Shown piece after piece: positions 1 through 8,452 of a stretch of 64,000 nucleotides of DNA (the first letter of the stretch is position 1; the number at the start of each line of letters is the position of its first letter). The notes under the pieces were generated by a model. That model ran no database searches, was not told the origin of the DNA, and saw only the letters and a list, made by a program, of their open reading frames with translations. Origin of the DNA: Pseudooceanicola lipolyticus (GTDB taxonomy: Bacteria > Pseudomonadota > Alphaproteobacteria > Rhodobacterales > Rhodobacteraceae); the NCBI RefSeq assembly GCF_002786325.1, contig NZ_PGTB01000004.1, positions 52,696-116,695 of the forward strand, in the 5' to 3' direction. The position numbers and the translations under genes are program-made.

Positions 1-14
1 TTTCCGCAGCGCAG

Positions 15-58
15 AGATAACAAAATCATTGCTATATATACTAGTAAAAGTGTTATCT
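15..58. promoter_or_regulatory. Inverted repeat and possible promoter ahead of the polyol ABC operon
   Basis: An exact 8-base inverted repeat, AGATAACA at 15-22 and TGTTATCT at 51-58, flanks an AT-rich core. The core carries TATACT (37-42), a reasonable -10 element, but no convincing -35 is visible 17 bases upstream. It sits about 60 bases before the substrate-binding protein start. Two half-sites either side of a promoter would suit a repressor of this catabolic operon. No regulator gene adjoins it inside the window. Confidence 0.35.
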
Positions 59-116
59 GTGCGGGTCGGGGGTCCGAATCAAACAGGGCAACCGCGCAGC
101 GGAGGAGGAAAACCAA

Positions 117-1523
117 GTGAAACTGACAGCAGGAATGTATTCGACGGCTGCGGCGCTGACGATGTGCCTGGGGGCTGCGTCAGCCAAGGCCGAGACCGAA
201 CTCACGTTTGTTTGGCACGCCGGCACCTGTGCCGATGCCTTGCTTGAAATCGCCAAAGACTATCCCGATGAATCCGTCACCATCGTGCCGGCATTGGTGC
301 CCTATGGGCCGGAGTGGCACAACAAGATCGCCTCGGAATTCGCCATCAAGGGAGACGGATTCGATTTCGCGATGTGGGACAGCCAGTCGACCGCGGAGTT
401 TGCCGGCGGCGGCCACGCGGTGAAGATCAACGATATATTTGACAGTTCGGACGTGCTTTCGTCCGAAATATTCCCGGCCGCATCGCTTTCGCAGTATGGA
501 GAGTATCCGGATAACTCGGGCGATTTCTATGGCCTGCCCATGAACCAGGACGCCTATGGCCTGATGTATCGCCAGGATCTCTTTGACGACCCGGAAGAGC
601 AGGCGGCGTTCAAAGAGAAATACGGCCGCGATCTGACGGTTCCGGAGACCTATCAAGAGGCGAAGGAGGTTGCCGAGTTCTTTACCCGCCCCGATGAGGG
701 GCTTTATGGCTGGGGCCAGATGGGCGGGCGCGAATATGACTTTGCCACCACCGCATCCAATTCCTTCCTGTGGTCCTTTGGGGGCGAGCTTTACAACCCC
801 GAAACCTACGAGGTGCTGGGCTATCTGAATTCGCCGGCCTCGATCGACGGCGTTCAGGCCTATGTCGACATGTTTGAATATGGACCGCCCGGATCGGGCA
901 GCTGGGGCTTTGACGAGGTCAACGCGGCGTTCCAGCAGGGCCAGCTGGCCATGGCGATGCAGTGGTTCTATTTCAACGGCTCGAACGCGGATCCGGCAGT
1001 GAACAAGTTTGCTGAATCCACCTCTTTCGGCATTCTGCCCGGCGCGATCGGGCGCGATGGCAAGTTCCGGCGCCAGTTTTCCGTGGGCGGCCAGGGCATG
1101 GGGATCAACAAGTACTCGCAGAAGCTCCCCGAACTGGTGAAGTTCATGGAATGGTACTTCCAGCCCGAGCAGCAGGAGCGCTATGCCGCGGTCTGCCAGA
1201 CCGGTCTCAAGGCGGTGCTTGAAAGCGATGACTGGCAGGGGCTGAACAGCTACAACGCCCAGTTCTCGACGGCGCTGCAATATCTCAATGATTACTGGCA
1301 CCTGCCGGAATACCCGGTGCTGCTGGATCAGCTGCAGGAAGAGATCTCCAACGCGATCACCGGCAGCAAAACCGTCGAAGAAGCGCTGACCGACGCCGCC
1401 AAGAAGCATGAGCGCACGCTTCAGCGCGCCGGTTACGAGATCAGCCGCAGCGACAGCACTCCGGAAGTGCCCGATCAGGAGATCACCCCGGTGGGCCAGG
1501 ATCAGGTCGTCCCGGTCAACTGA
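117..1523 (+). CDS. ABC importer substrate-binding protein, carbohydrate/polyol type
   Basis: This is a periplasmic binding protein of the MalE/UgpB-like extracellular solute-binding family (468 aa). It starts at GTG 117, preceded by a strong GGAGGAGG at 101-108. The first about 25 residues form a signal peptide (KL..., hydrophobic core, ASAKA cleavage site). The mature protein begins ETELTFVWHAG and ends in a polar, acidic tail rich in Pro and Val. It is the first gene of an operon encoding two permeases, two ATPases and a small membrane protein, an arrangement seen in glycerol GlpSTPQ-type importers. The kinase and aldolase genes downstream suggest a ketose, polyol or related sugar as ligand; the exact ligand cannot be read from the sequence. 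Confidence 0.85.
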   Translation: MKLTAGMYSTAAALTMCLGAASAKAETELTFVWHAGTCADALLEIAKDYPDESVTIVPALVPYGPEWHNKIASEFAIKGDGFDFAMWDSQSTAEFAGGGHAVKINDIFDSSDVLSSEIFPAASLSQYGEYPDNSGDFYGLPMNQDAYGLMYRQDLFDDPEEQAAFKEKYGRDLTVPETYQEAKEVAEFFTRPDEGLYGWGQMGGREYDFATTASNSFLWSFGGELYNPETYEVLGYLNSPASIDGVQAYVDMFEYGPPGSGSWGFDEVNAAFQQGQLAMAMQWFYFNGSNADPAVNKFAESTSFGILPGAIGRDGKFRRQFSVGGQGMGINKYSQKLPELVKFMEWYFQPEQQERYAAVCQTGLKAVLESDDWQGLNSYNAQFSTALQYLNDYWHLPEYPVLLDQLQEEISNAITGSKTVEEALTDAAKKHERTLQRAGYEISRSDSTPEVPDQEITPVGQDQVVPVN

Positions 1524-1548
1524 ACGCCCTGATCACCAGGCAAGGCGT

Positions 1549-1611
1549 GCGGGCTCACCTTGTGGCCCGCCTGCCAAACCTCCGCCAGCCGCCCCGACAG
1601 CGGCGGCTGGC
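1549..1611 (+). terminator. Two consecutive GC-rich hairpins after the binding-protein gene
   Basis: The first hairpin pairs GCGGGC (1549-1554) with GCCCGC (1565-1570). The second pairs GCCAGCCGCC (1584-1593) with GGCGGCTGGC (1602-1611), a perfect 10-bp stem with an 8-base loop. No T-tract follows. Hairpins at this place usually stabilise the upstream binding-protein mRNA or partly attenuate the downstream permease genes. This is inferred from position, not shown. Confidence 0.6.
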
Positions 1612-1634
1612 AGATCACCTGAAAGTTGGAATCC

Positions 1635-2504
1635 ATGGCACATAACCAGGCGCACCGCGTAAAACCGACCCGCTGGGTCATCATCGCCCTTCTTGTGGCC
1701 TATGCCTTCTTCAGCCTTGGCCCGATCTTCTGGCTGATGATCTCTTCCTTCAAAAGCCGTGCCGATCTGTTCGCGATGCCGCCGAAATGGGTCTTCGACA
1801 TCGACCTGTCGGGCTACCAAAGCGTCTTCGGCGTGGGTGCGGCGCGGGGCACGGCCTCGGCCTACGGGGTGGCCGACGCGCTGCTGAACAGCGTGATCGT
1901 CTCCTCGGTGGGCACGCTGCTTGCGGTGTTTCTGGGCACGCTGGGCGGGTATGTCTGCTCGCGCTACGATTTTCGCGGCAAGGGCGATTTTCTTTTCTTC
2001 GTGCTGTCCACGCGGATGCTGCCGCCGGTTGCGGTGCTGGTGTTCTATCACCTGATGTTTGCCCGGCTCGGGCTTGCCGATACCCGCACCGGCCTGATCC
2101 TCGTGGCGATCTTCGCCAATGTGGGGTTGGCGACCTGGATCATGAAGGGCTTCTTCGATGGGGTGCCGAAAGAGGTTGAACTGATCGCGCAGGTGAACGG
2201 CTATTCCCGGATGTATGCCTTCATCTACCTCGTGCTGCCGATGGTGCGGGGCGGCATCGCGGCAACCGCGGGGTTCTGCTTTATCTTCGCCTGGAACGAG
2301 TTTGCCTTCGCATCGATCCTGACCACGACCGACGCCAAGACCCTGCCGGTGAAGATCTCGGCCGCCTCGGGCGCAACCGGAATCGAGTGGACGCAGATCA
2401 TGTCCGCGGGAGTGGTGCTGATCCTGCCGGTGCTGGTGTTCTTCTACCTCATCCGGCGTCACCTGCTGATGGGCATGACATTCGGCATCTTGGGACGGAG
2501 CTGA
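1635..2504 (+). CDS. ABC importer permease, MalG-like
   Basis: Inner-membrane permease subunit of the importer, of the binding-protein-dependent transport (MalG/UgpE-like) family with about six membrane helices. I chose the ATG at 1635 (MAHNQAHRVKP) rather than the in-frame TTG at 1626. The cytoplasmic coupling loop is recognisable near residue 190 (AQVNGYSRMYAF then VLP), a degenerate EAA motif. It ends four bases before the second permease gene, so the two are translationally coupled. The pair should form the heterodimeric channel served by the two ATPases downstream. Confidence 0.85.
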   Translation: MAHNQAHRVKPTRWVIIALLVAYAFFSLGPIFWLMISSFKSRADLFAMPPKWVFDIDLSGYQSVFGVGAARGTASAYGVADALLNSVIVSSVGTLLAVFLGTLGGYVCSRYDFRGKGDFLFFVLSTRMLPPVAVLVFYHLMFARLGLADTRTGLILVAIFANVGLATWIMKGFFDGVPKEVELIAQVNGYSRMYAFIYLVLPMVRGGIAATAGFCFIFAWNEFAFASILTTTDAKTLPVKISAASGATGIEWTQIMSAGVVLILPVLVFFYLIRRHLLMGMTFGILGRS

Positions 2505-2508
2505 GGCG

Positions 2509-3453
2509 ATGACGGTAATTGATACGACTTCGGCGCAGACCGGGCGGGCCACGCGGCGCGTCATTGGTGACAAGCGCAAATCCAGCGGCAAGTTGATGAT
2601 CCTGGGCTTTCTCTCGCCGACGCTGCTGATCCTGCTCTTCATGGTGGCCTATCCGATCTTTTCGCTGATCTGGTACAGCTTCCACAATTTTTCGGCGCTC
2701 CATACGAACCACGGGTTCAACTATGTCGGCTTGGAGAATTACGCCTACCTGCTCGATGATGACGGGCTGTGGAAACGCTTCATCTTCACCGGCAAATTCG
2801 TGTTCCTCTGCGTGAGCATGCAGATGCTGATCGGGATCTTCGTGGGCTATCAGTTGCAGCGCGCCTTTCGCGGACGCGACATGCTTTTCACCCTGCTGAT
2901 GATGCCGATGATGCTTTCGCCGGTCGTGGTCGGCTTTTTGTGGCGCTATATGCTGAACTCTGAATGGGGGATCGTGAACTACCTGATCTCCGCAACCGGC
3001 CTGGAAAAAGTCAATTGGCTGGGTCAGACCACACCGGCGCTTTTTGCCGCGGCGGCGGCGGATACCTGGATGTGGACCCCCTTCATCATCCTGCTGGCCA
3101 CGGCGGCGTTCCGCGGCATTCCCGACACGATCTACGAAGCGGCCGAGGTGGATGGCGCAAGCCCGGCCTATGTCTTCTTCCGGATCACGCTGCCGATGTC
3201 TGCGCCGGTGCTGTTTATCGCACTGATCCTGCGCCTGATCGACAGTTTCAAGCAATATGACCTGTTCTTCGCCCTGACAGGGGGCGGGCCGGGCTCGAGC
3301 ACCGAGACGGTCTCGTTCGCCGTGGCCAAGACCGCCTTCAACTACTTCTATACCGGAGAGGCGTCGGCGCTTGCGGTGATCTTGCTGTTCATCATTATCG
3401 GGCTGTCGCTGATCCTGGTGCGTCACCTCAACAAGATGGGGGAGAAATACTGA
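2509..3453 (+). CDS. ABC importer permease, MalF-like
   Basis: Second inner-membrane permease (314 aa). A hydrophilic N-terminal segment of about 30 residues precedes the first helix (LMILGFLSPTLLILLFM). The EAA coupling loop is canonical: YEAAEVDGASPAYVFF followed by ITLP around residues 205-225. It starts at ATG 2509, just after the MalG-like gene, and stops one base before the first ATPase gene. It belongs to the sugar-type permease family and pairs with the preceding permease. Confidence 0.87.
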   Translation: MTVIDTTSAQTGRATRRVIGDKRKSSGKLMILGFLSPTLLILLFMVAYPIFSLIWYSFHNFSALHTNHGFNYVGLENYAYLLDDDGLWKRFIFTGKFVFLCVSMQMLIGIFVGYQLQRAFRGRDMLFTLLMMPMMLSPVVVGFLWRYMLNSEWGIVNYLISATGLEKVNWLGQTTPALFAAAAADTWMWTPFIILLATAAFRGIPDTIYEAAEVDGASPAYVFFRITLPMSAPVLFIALILRLIDSFKQYDLFFALTGGGPGSSTETVSFAVAKTAFNYFYTGEASALAVILLFIIIGLSLILVRHLNKMGEKY

Positions 3454-3454
3454 T

Positions 3455-4543
3455 ATGGCGCGGGTGGATCTGAACAACCTGTCAATCGAGTTTGGCGCCT
3501 TCAAGGCGGTCAAGGACGTGAACCTCTCGATCAACGATGGCGAGTTCGTCGTCTATCTCGGCCCCTCGGGCTGCGGAAAGACCACGACTTTACGCGCGGT
3601 GGCCGGGCTTCAGAATGTGACGCGCGGCGACGTGCTGTTTGATGGCAAGCGGGTCAACGAGATGAGCGCCAGCGAGCGCAACATCGCCATGGTCTTCCAA
3701 TTCGTGTCGCTCTACCCGCATCTGAACGTGGCCGAGAATATCGTCTTCCCGCTCAAGGCTCGCGGGATGGCGCGTGCCGAGATTGCCCGCAAGCTGGAAT
3801 GGGTGGTCGATATTTTCGGGTTGGGCAACGAGTTGAAGCGCCACCCGGCCTCGCTACCGCCGGGCACCACCCAGAAGGTTGCGCTGGCCCGGGCCGTGGT
3901 ACGCGAACCGGCGGTGCTGCTGTTGGACGAGCCGCTTTCGGCGATTGACGAGCAGTTCCGCGAGGAGATGCGCTGGGAGTTGGGCCATCTGCAACGCCAG
4001 CTTGGCGTGACCACGATCTATGTCACCCACGACCAGCGCGAGGCGATGTCGCTTGCCGACCGGATCGTGCTGATGAACGATGGCGAGATCGTGCAGGTTG
4101 CCGATCCGCATCAGATCTTCTTTGACCCGGAAACCGAGTTTGCCGGCCAGTTCATCGGCTCGCCCAGCATGAACTTTGTCGATCTCGAACCGGTTGCCGG
4201 CGGCTTCCGGCTGGGTGGCAGCGAGGCGCTGCTGCCAGGTGATGCGGTGCCTGAGGCAGTACAGCGGGCGGGCGTTCCCATCCGCATGGGCGTGCGCCCG
4301 CGCGATGTGCGGATCACCGATGCGGCGGGCGGGCTGCGCGTCGACCTGCCGGTCGATGATACCTTTTCTGTCGGGCGCGAGCGGTTCTTCACCTTCCGCC
4401 TTGGCGAGGAGATTGCCCAGGGCGTCGTGCGCGGGGCCCGGACCCGGGTGGACGATCAGCCGATCACGCTGTTTACCGAGGGGCTTGTCTTTTTCGATGC
4501 GCGCAACGGAAACCGAATTCGCACGACGGGGGCAGCGCAATGA
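3455..4543 (+). CDS. ABC importer ATPase with degenerate signature motif
   Basis: Nucleotide-binding subunit of the MalK/UgpC-type family (362 aa) with a C-terminal TOBE-like regulatory region. Walker A is GPSGCGKT (36-43), the Q-loop glutamine is Q82 (MVFQF), Walker B/D-loop is LLLDEPLSAID (about 155-165) and the switch histidine is in THD (about 192). The ABC signature, normally LSGGQ, is LPPGT (134-138), so this subunit cannot offer a normal signature to its partner. The gene overlaps the next ATPase gene by 4 bases (ATGA). It resembles the GlpS/GlpT pair of glycerol importers in using two non-identical ATPases. Confidence 0.86.
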   Translation: MARVDLNNLSIEFGAFKAVKDVNLSINDGEFVVYLGPSGCGKTTTLRAVAGLQNVTRGDVLFDGKRVNEMSASERNIAMVFQFVSLYPHLNVAENIVFPLKARGMARAEIARKLEWVVDIFGLGNELKRHPASLPPGTTQKVALARAVVREPAVLLLDEPLSAIDEQFREEMRWELGHLQRQLGVTTIYVTHDQREAMSLADRIVLMNDGEIVQVADPHQIFFDPETEFAGQFIGSPSMNFVDLEPVAGGFRLGGSEALLPGDAVPEAVQRAGVPIRMGVRPRDVRITDAAGGLRVDLPVDDTFSVGRERFFTFRLGEEIAQGVVRGARTRVDDQPITLFTEGLVFFDARNGNRIRTTGAAQ

Positions 4544-5646
4544 CCGAGCCGTTTCTCAAACTGCGCGGCCTGAAGAAAAGCTACCGGGGCAAGCCCGCTC
4601 TGCGCGGGATCGATCTTGAGGTGCGCCCGAACGAGATTTTCGGACTGCTCGGGCCGACCGGGGCCGGAAAAAGTTCAACCATCCAGGCCACCGGTGGGTT
4701 GATCGATCTGGAGGCCGGGCAGGTCCAGCTTCAGGGGCGCGACATCACCGATCTCGATCCGGCCTGCCGGGATCTGTCGATCGTGTTCGAAGGGTTCAAC
4801 CTGCTGCCGGTTTTGAACGTCTATGACAACATCGCTTTTGCCCTGCGTTCTCCGACTTACCGGGAAGAGGAGGGCGAAATCCGGCAGCGGGTGCAGCACA
4901 CCGCCGAATTGCTGCGGATTTCACAGCATCTGGACCGCGATGTCGCCACCTTGTCGGGCGGCGAGAAACAGCGCGTCGCGATTGCCCGCGCCCTGGTGCG
5001 TCAGCCCGCGATGTTCCTGCTGGACGAACCGCTCTCGGCGCTCGACCTCAAGCTGCGCGAGGGCCTGCGCAGCGAGCTGCGCCATATCCACCGCGAGCAG
5101 AGCTCGACCATGCTCTACGCGACCCATGACTATCATGGCGCGATCTCCATCGCCGACCGGATCGGGATCATCCACGATGGGCGCATCCACCAGTCCGGCA
5201 CGATCGAAGAGATCTTTGCCCGCCCCGCCAACGCCCTGGTGGGCGAGCTGATCGGCAGCCCGGCGATGGCCTTCTTCGATGCCGATGTGAACGGCGGCGA
5301 GATCCGGATCCGCGGCTGCGAGCAGATCTTGCCGGCGGAAGGCTATGGCCTGCCGGCCGGGGTCTCGGGCGCCCACAGGCTTGGCGTCTGGCCCGAGGAT
5401 ATCGCGATCGTCGCGCCCGGAAACGCGGGCGCCAGCCCGGCCTCGGTCTACGCGGTGGACAATCGCGGCTATGAATGTGCCGTGCAGATCGAATTCGGCG
5501 GCGGGGTGTTCCGCAAGGTTCTGGAGGACGGGCAGGTCATGCAGCAGGGCATGAACTGCGCCTTCCGTGTGGGATCCGCTGCCGGCTTCCTGTTCGACAT
5601 GAAAAGCGGCGCGCGGGTCTCCCATCAGCAAGAGGAAATGGCGTGA
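4540..5646 (+). CDS. ABC importer ATPase with substituted Q-loop
   Basis: Second nucleotide-binding subunit (368 aa). Walker A is GPTGAGKS (38-45), the signature is a canonical LSGGE (138-142), Walker B is [11 protein letters not shown], and the H-loop is ATHDYHG. The Q-loop, normally VFQ, reads VFEG (Glu84). In a dimer with the upstream ATPase, the signature of this protein completes the partner's normal site. Its own site would combine the altered Q-loop with the partner's LPPGT. A C-terminal TOBE-like domain follows residue about 240. It overlaps the next small gene by one base (TGATG). Confidence 0.86.
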   Translation: MTEPFLKLRGLKKSYRGKPALRGIDLEVRPNEIFGLLGPTGAGKSSTIQATGGLIDLEAGQVQLQGRDITDLDPACRDLSIVFEGFNLLPVLNVYDNIAFALRSPTYREEEGEIRQRVQHTAELLRISQHLDRDVATLSGGEKQRVAIARALVRQPAMFLLDEPLSALDLKLREGLRSELRHIHREQSSTMLYATHDYHGAISIADRIGIIHDGRIHQSGTIEEIFARPANALVGELIGSPAMAFFDADVNGGEIRIRGCEQILPAEGYGLPAGVSGAHRLGVWPEDIAIVAPGNAGASPASVYAVDNRGYECAVQIEFGGGVFRKVLEDGQVMQQGMNCAFRVGSAAGFLFDMKSGARVSHQQEEMA

Positions 5647-5840
5647 TGCGTTTCAACCGTTTGCTTGTACAGGCTTATCGGCTGGCCTCGATACTGATCG
5701 TGTCCGGCTTCCTGATGCTTTGCCAGCCCTTCGTCCAGGAGCTGTTCGCATGGGGCTTTCCCGTGCTGCTGACCGGTGTGATCCTGTTCATGGTGCTGGA
5801 CCATATCCCCGAGAAAACAGTCAATACCGAGGAGGCGTGA
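5646..5840 (+). CDS. Small two-helix membrane protein of the ABC operon
   Basis: A 64-residue protein starting at the ATG that overlaps the ATPase stop (TGATG at 5644-5648) and ending with a TGA that overlaps the dhaK start. Two hydrophobic helices are visible (residues about 14-32 and 35-52) with a short acidic C-terminus. Its location matches the small membrane protein (GlpU) found in GlpSTPQUV-type importers, although I cannot show homology by eye. Tight coupling on both sides suggests it is really translated and is an accessory subunit of the importer. Confidence 0.7.
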   Translation: MRFNRLLVQAYRLASILIVSGFLMLCQPFVQELFAWGFPVLLTGVILFMVLDHIPEKTVNTEEA

Positions 5841-6847
5841 TGCCCAAGGCTCCCAAGAAAATCCTCAACGATCCGCGCGACGTGGTGACCGAGATGCTGG
5901 ATGGGCTGGCCCTTGCCAATGATGGCCGGGTCGAGCGGATTGCCGGCAAGGATATCCTGATCCGCACCGATCTTCCCGACAGCAAGGTGACCCTGCTGAT
6001 CGGCGGCGGCAGCGGGCACGAGCCCGTCTTCCATGGGTTTCTCGGCAAGAACATGGGCGATGCGGCAGCCTGCGGTCAGGTTTTCGCCGCGCCTTCGCCC
6101 GATACCATCTTCGATGCCGCGATGGCGGCGCACCGGGGCAAGGGCATCCTGTTTCTCTACGGCAACTATGCCGGGGACAACATGAACTTCGATATCGCTG
6201 CCGAACTGCTGGAGGAAGAAGACATCGAGGTCCGCACCGTCCGGGTGAATGACGACGTGGCCGCCGCCCCGCCGGAACGCGCGCATGACCGGCGCGGCAT
6301 CGCCGGCGATATCTACGCGATCAAGGTCGCCGGCGGCGCCGCTGAGGAACTGGACACGCTGGACGAGGTCGAGCGGGTGGCGCGCAAGGCGGTGAGCAAC
6401 CTGCGCTCAATGGGGGTGGCGGTCTCTGCCGGGTCGATCCCCGAGACGGGAAAGCTGACCTTCGAACTGGCCGATGACGAGATCGAGATCGGAATGGGTG
6501 CCCATGGCGAGGCCGGGATCGCCCGTCAGAAGCTGGCCACGGCCAACGAGGTTGCGGACCAGATCATGGAGAAGATCCTGGCCGACATGCCGCTTCAGGA
6601 GGGCGACGAGATCGCGCTCATGCTCAACAACCTAGGCGCCACCACGATGATGGAGATGCTGATCGTCAACCGGCGCATCAGGGAGATCCTCGATACGCGC
6701 GGTGTGGCGGTACATCGAACCGATGTCGGCACCTGGCTGACCGTGCAAGAGATGGCCGGCTTTTCGGTCACGCTGATGAAGCTCGATGACGAATTGAAAC
6801 ACTACCTCGACCTGCCGGCGCGGTCGGTCGGGCTTTCCAACATGTGA
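5840..6847 (+). CDS. dhaK: Dihydroxyacetone-kinase-type subunit DhaK
   Basis: Substrate-binding subunit of a Dha-type kinase (335 aa), which holds a short ketone or aldehyde as a covalent hemiaminal on a histidine. The GGGSGHEP motif is at residues 55-62 and the substrate-binding histidine is in GMGAHGEAG (His222). Length and motifs agree with a stand-alone DhaK. It overlaps the preceding small gene and is followed 8 bases later by dhaL. No dhaM-type phosphotransferase subunit is present here, so the phosphate donor (ATP or PEP via a PTS protein elsewhere) is open. Erythrulose-type kinases belong to this family, so the substrate need not be dihydroxyacetone. Confidence 0.9.
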   Translation: MPKAPKKILNDPRDVVTEMLDGLALANDGRVERIAGKDILIRTDLPDSKVTLLIGGGSGHEPVFHGFLGKNMGDAAACGQVFAAPSPDTIFDAAMAAHRGKGILFLYGNYAGDNMNFDIAAELLEEEDIEVRTVRVNDDVAAAPPERAHDRRGIAGDIYAIKVAGGAAEELDTLDEVERVARKAVSNLRSMGVAVSAGSIPETGKLTFELADDEIEIGMGAHGEAGIARQKLATANEVADQIMEKILADMPLQEGDEIALMLNNLGATTMMEMLIVNRRIREILDTRGVAVHRTDVGTWLTVQEMAGFSVTLMKLDDELKHYLDLPARSVGLSNM

Positions 6848-6855
6848 GGTGAGCG

Positions 6856-7497
6856 ATGGCAAAGCAACTCTCAGCCCCGCAGGTCACCGAAATGCTGTGC
6901 GAGGTGGCACAGGCGCTGATCGGCAAGGTCGATGTCCTGACCGAGGCCGATCTCGCAACCGGTGACGGGGACCACGGGATTGGCATGCGCCGGGGCGCCG
7001 AGGCCGCGCTCGAGGCGCTGGGGGCAACGCCGGACCTTTCGGTGCAGGGCGCCTTCAAGCAAACCGGCATGGCGATCATGTCCAAGACCGGCGGTGCCGC
7101 CGGCGCCGTCTTCGGCACCTTTTTCAGGGGCGGGGCAAAGGCCTTTGACGAGGTCGATACCCTGACCGCCACCGCCTTTCGCGATTTCCTCGGCCAGTCG
7201 GCCGCTGCTGTGTCCAAGCGCGGCGGCGTGGAGGAGGGGGCCAAGACCATGGTCGACGCGGTCGCCTGGGCCGCGCGCAGGGCGGCCGAGGCAGATGGCG
7301 ATGACCTTTCGGAGGTGCTCAGCGCCGCCGAGCGTGGCGCGCTGGAGGGGGTCGAGGCAACGAAGGAGATGATCGCCACCACCGGCAAGGCCCGTTCGCT
7401 GGGCGAGCGTTCGCTGGGGCACCCCGATCCGGGGGCGATCTCGGTATCGATCATCCTCGGTGCGATGAAAACCTATGCCGCCGGTCAGGGCGACTGA
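6856..7497 (+). CDS. dhaL: Dihydroxyacetone-kinase-type subunit DhaL
   Basis: Nucleotide-binding subunit of the Dha-type kinase (213 aa). The Mg/nucleotide-binding aspartates lie in ATGDGDHG (about residues 34-41). The family's C-terminal GERSLGHPDPGA segment is present near residue 190. It starts at ATG 6856 after a GAGGTGAGCG Shine-Dalgarno region. It should form the active kinase with DhaK. In PTS-linked systems DhaL carries a bound ADP rephosphorylated by DhaM; in ATP-dependent kinases the same domain is fused to DhaK. Here it is separate and DhaM is absent from the window. Confidence 0.9.
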   Translation: MAKQLSAPQVTEMLCEVAQALIGKVDVLTEADLATGDGDHGIGMRRGAEAALEALGATPDLSVQGAFKQTGMAIMSKTGGAAGAVFGTFFRGGAKAFDEVDTLTATAFRDFLGQSAAAVSKRGGVEEGAKTMVDAVAWAARRAAEADGDDLSEVLSAAERGALEGVEATKEMIATTGKARSLGERSLGHPDPGAISVSIILGAMKTYAAGQGD

Positions 7498-7522
7498 ACA
7501 AGAGTAAGGGACGGAGAGTTCG

Positions 7523-8410
7523 ATGGCAGATCTGGACGACATCAAGGATGGCAAGGACTGGGGCGAGGATCGCCCGGTTGATACCAGCCGCTTCTTCCTG
7601 AAAGGCGGGGCGAACCACGATTGGGGCATGAAGGCCCGCCTGGCCAAGATCTTTCGCCCTGAGACCGGGCGTACGGTCATGCTGGCCTTCGATCATGGCT
7701 ATTTTCAGGGCCCCACCACCGGGCTGGAGCGGATGGACCTGAGCATCGCGCCGCTGGCGCCGCATGCCGATGTGCTGATGTGCACGCGCGGCGCCTTGCG
7801 CACGGTGATCCCGCCGGAGACCGGCAAGCCGGTCGTCCTGAGATGCAGCGCCGGCAACAGCATCCTGACCGAACTCTCGAACGAGCTGGTCAGCGTGGAA
7901 ATCGAGGACGCGGTGCGCCTTGGCGCGGCGGGTATGGCTGCGCAGGTCTATATCGGCGCGGAATACGAGCACAAATCGATCTCCAATGTGGTCAAGCTGA
8001 TCGACGCCGGCACCCGTTATGGCATCCCGACCATGGCGGTGACCGGGGTGGGTGCCGACATGGTGCGCGATGCCCGCTATTTCGGCCTCGCCACGCGGAT
8101 CGCGGCCGAAATCGGCGCGCAGCTGGTAAAATCCTACTTCGTGGACGAAGGCTTCGAGAAAATCGTGCTGGGATGCCCGGTGCCCATCGTCATCGCCGGC
8201 GGCAAGAAACTGCCTGAACGCGACGCGCTGGAAATGGCCTATCGCGCGATCGACCAGGGTGCAGCGGGTGTCGACATGGGGCGCAATGTGTTCCAGTCGG
8301 AAAATTCGATCGGCATGCTGAAGGCGCTCGAAGCAGTGGTGCATGGCGGCGCCACCGGCCAGGAGGCTTACGAGCTGTTCCGCGATACCGGTCAGAACGT
8401 GGCGGCGTGA
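7523..8410 (+). CDS. lsrF: LsrF-type class I aldolase / thiolase
   Basis: A 295-residue TIM-barrel protein closely resembling LsrF. In enteric bacteria LsrF transfers the acetyl group of 3-hydroxy-5-phosphonooxypentane-2,4-dione (the phosphorylated AI-2 product) to CoA. The N-terminus [12 protein letters not shown], the [16 protein letters not shown] segment (about 55-70) and the lysine at position 203 (QLVKSYF), equivalent to the active-site lysine of E. coli LsrF, are all visible. LsrK, LsrG and LsrR are not in the window; a Dha-type kinase takes the kinase position. The true substrate is therefore probably a related phosphorylated deoxyketose or diketone. The symbol reflects family membership. 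Confidence 0.88.
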   Translation: MADLDDIKDGKDWGEDRPVDTSRFFLKGGANHDWGMKARLAKIFRPETGRTVMLAFDHGYFQGPTTGLERMDLSIAPLAPHADVLMCTRGALRTVIPPETGKPVVLRCSAGNSILTELSNELVSVEIEDAVRLGAAGMAAQVYIGAEYEHKSISNVVKLIDAGTRYGIPTMAVTGVGADMVRDARYFGLATRIAAEIGAQLVKSYFVDEGFEKIVLGCPVPIVIAGGKKLPERDALEMAYRAIDQGAAGVDMGRNVFQSENSIGMLKALEAVVHGGATGQEAYELFRDTGQNVAA

Positions 8411-8452
8411 TTCCATGCGTGACGGTAAAACCTGTGCAACGTGGGTGGCCCG

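Noticed and set aside
7523-8410. A true AI-2 (lsr) operon
   Set aside because: Only LsrF is present; LsrK, LsrG, LsrR and LsrACDB-type genes are not. The importer is of the polyol type.
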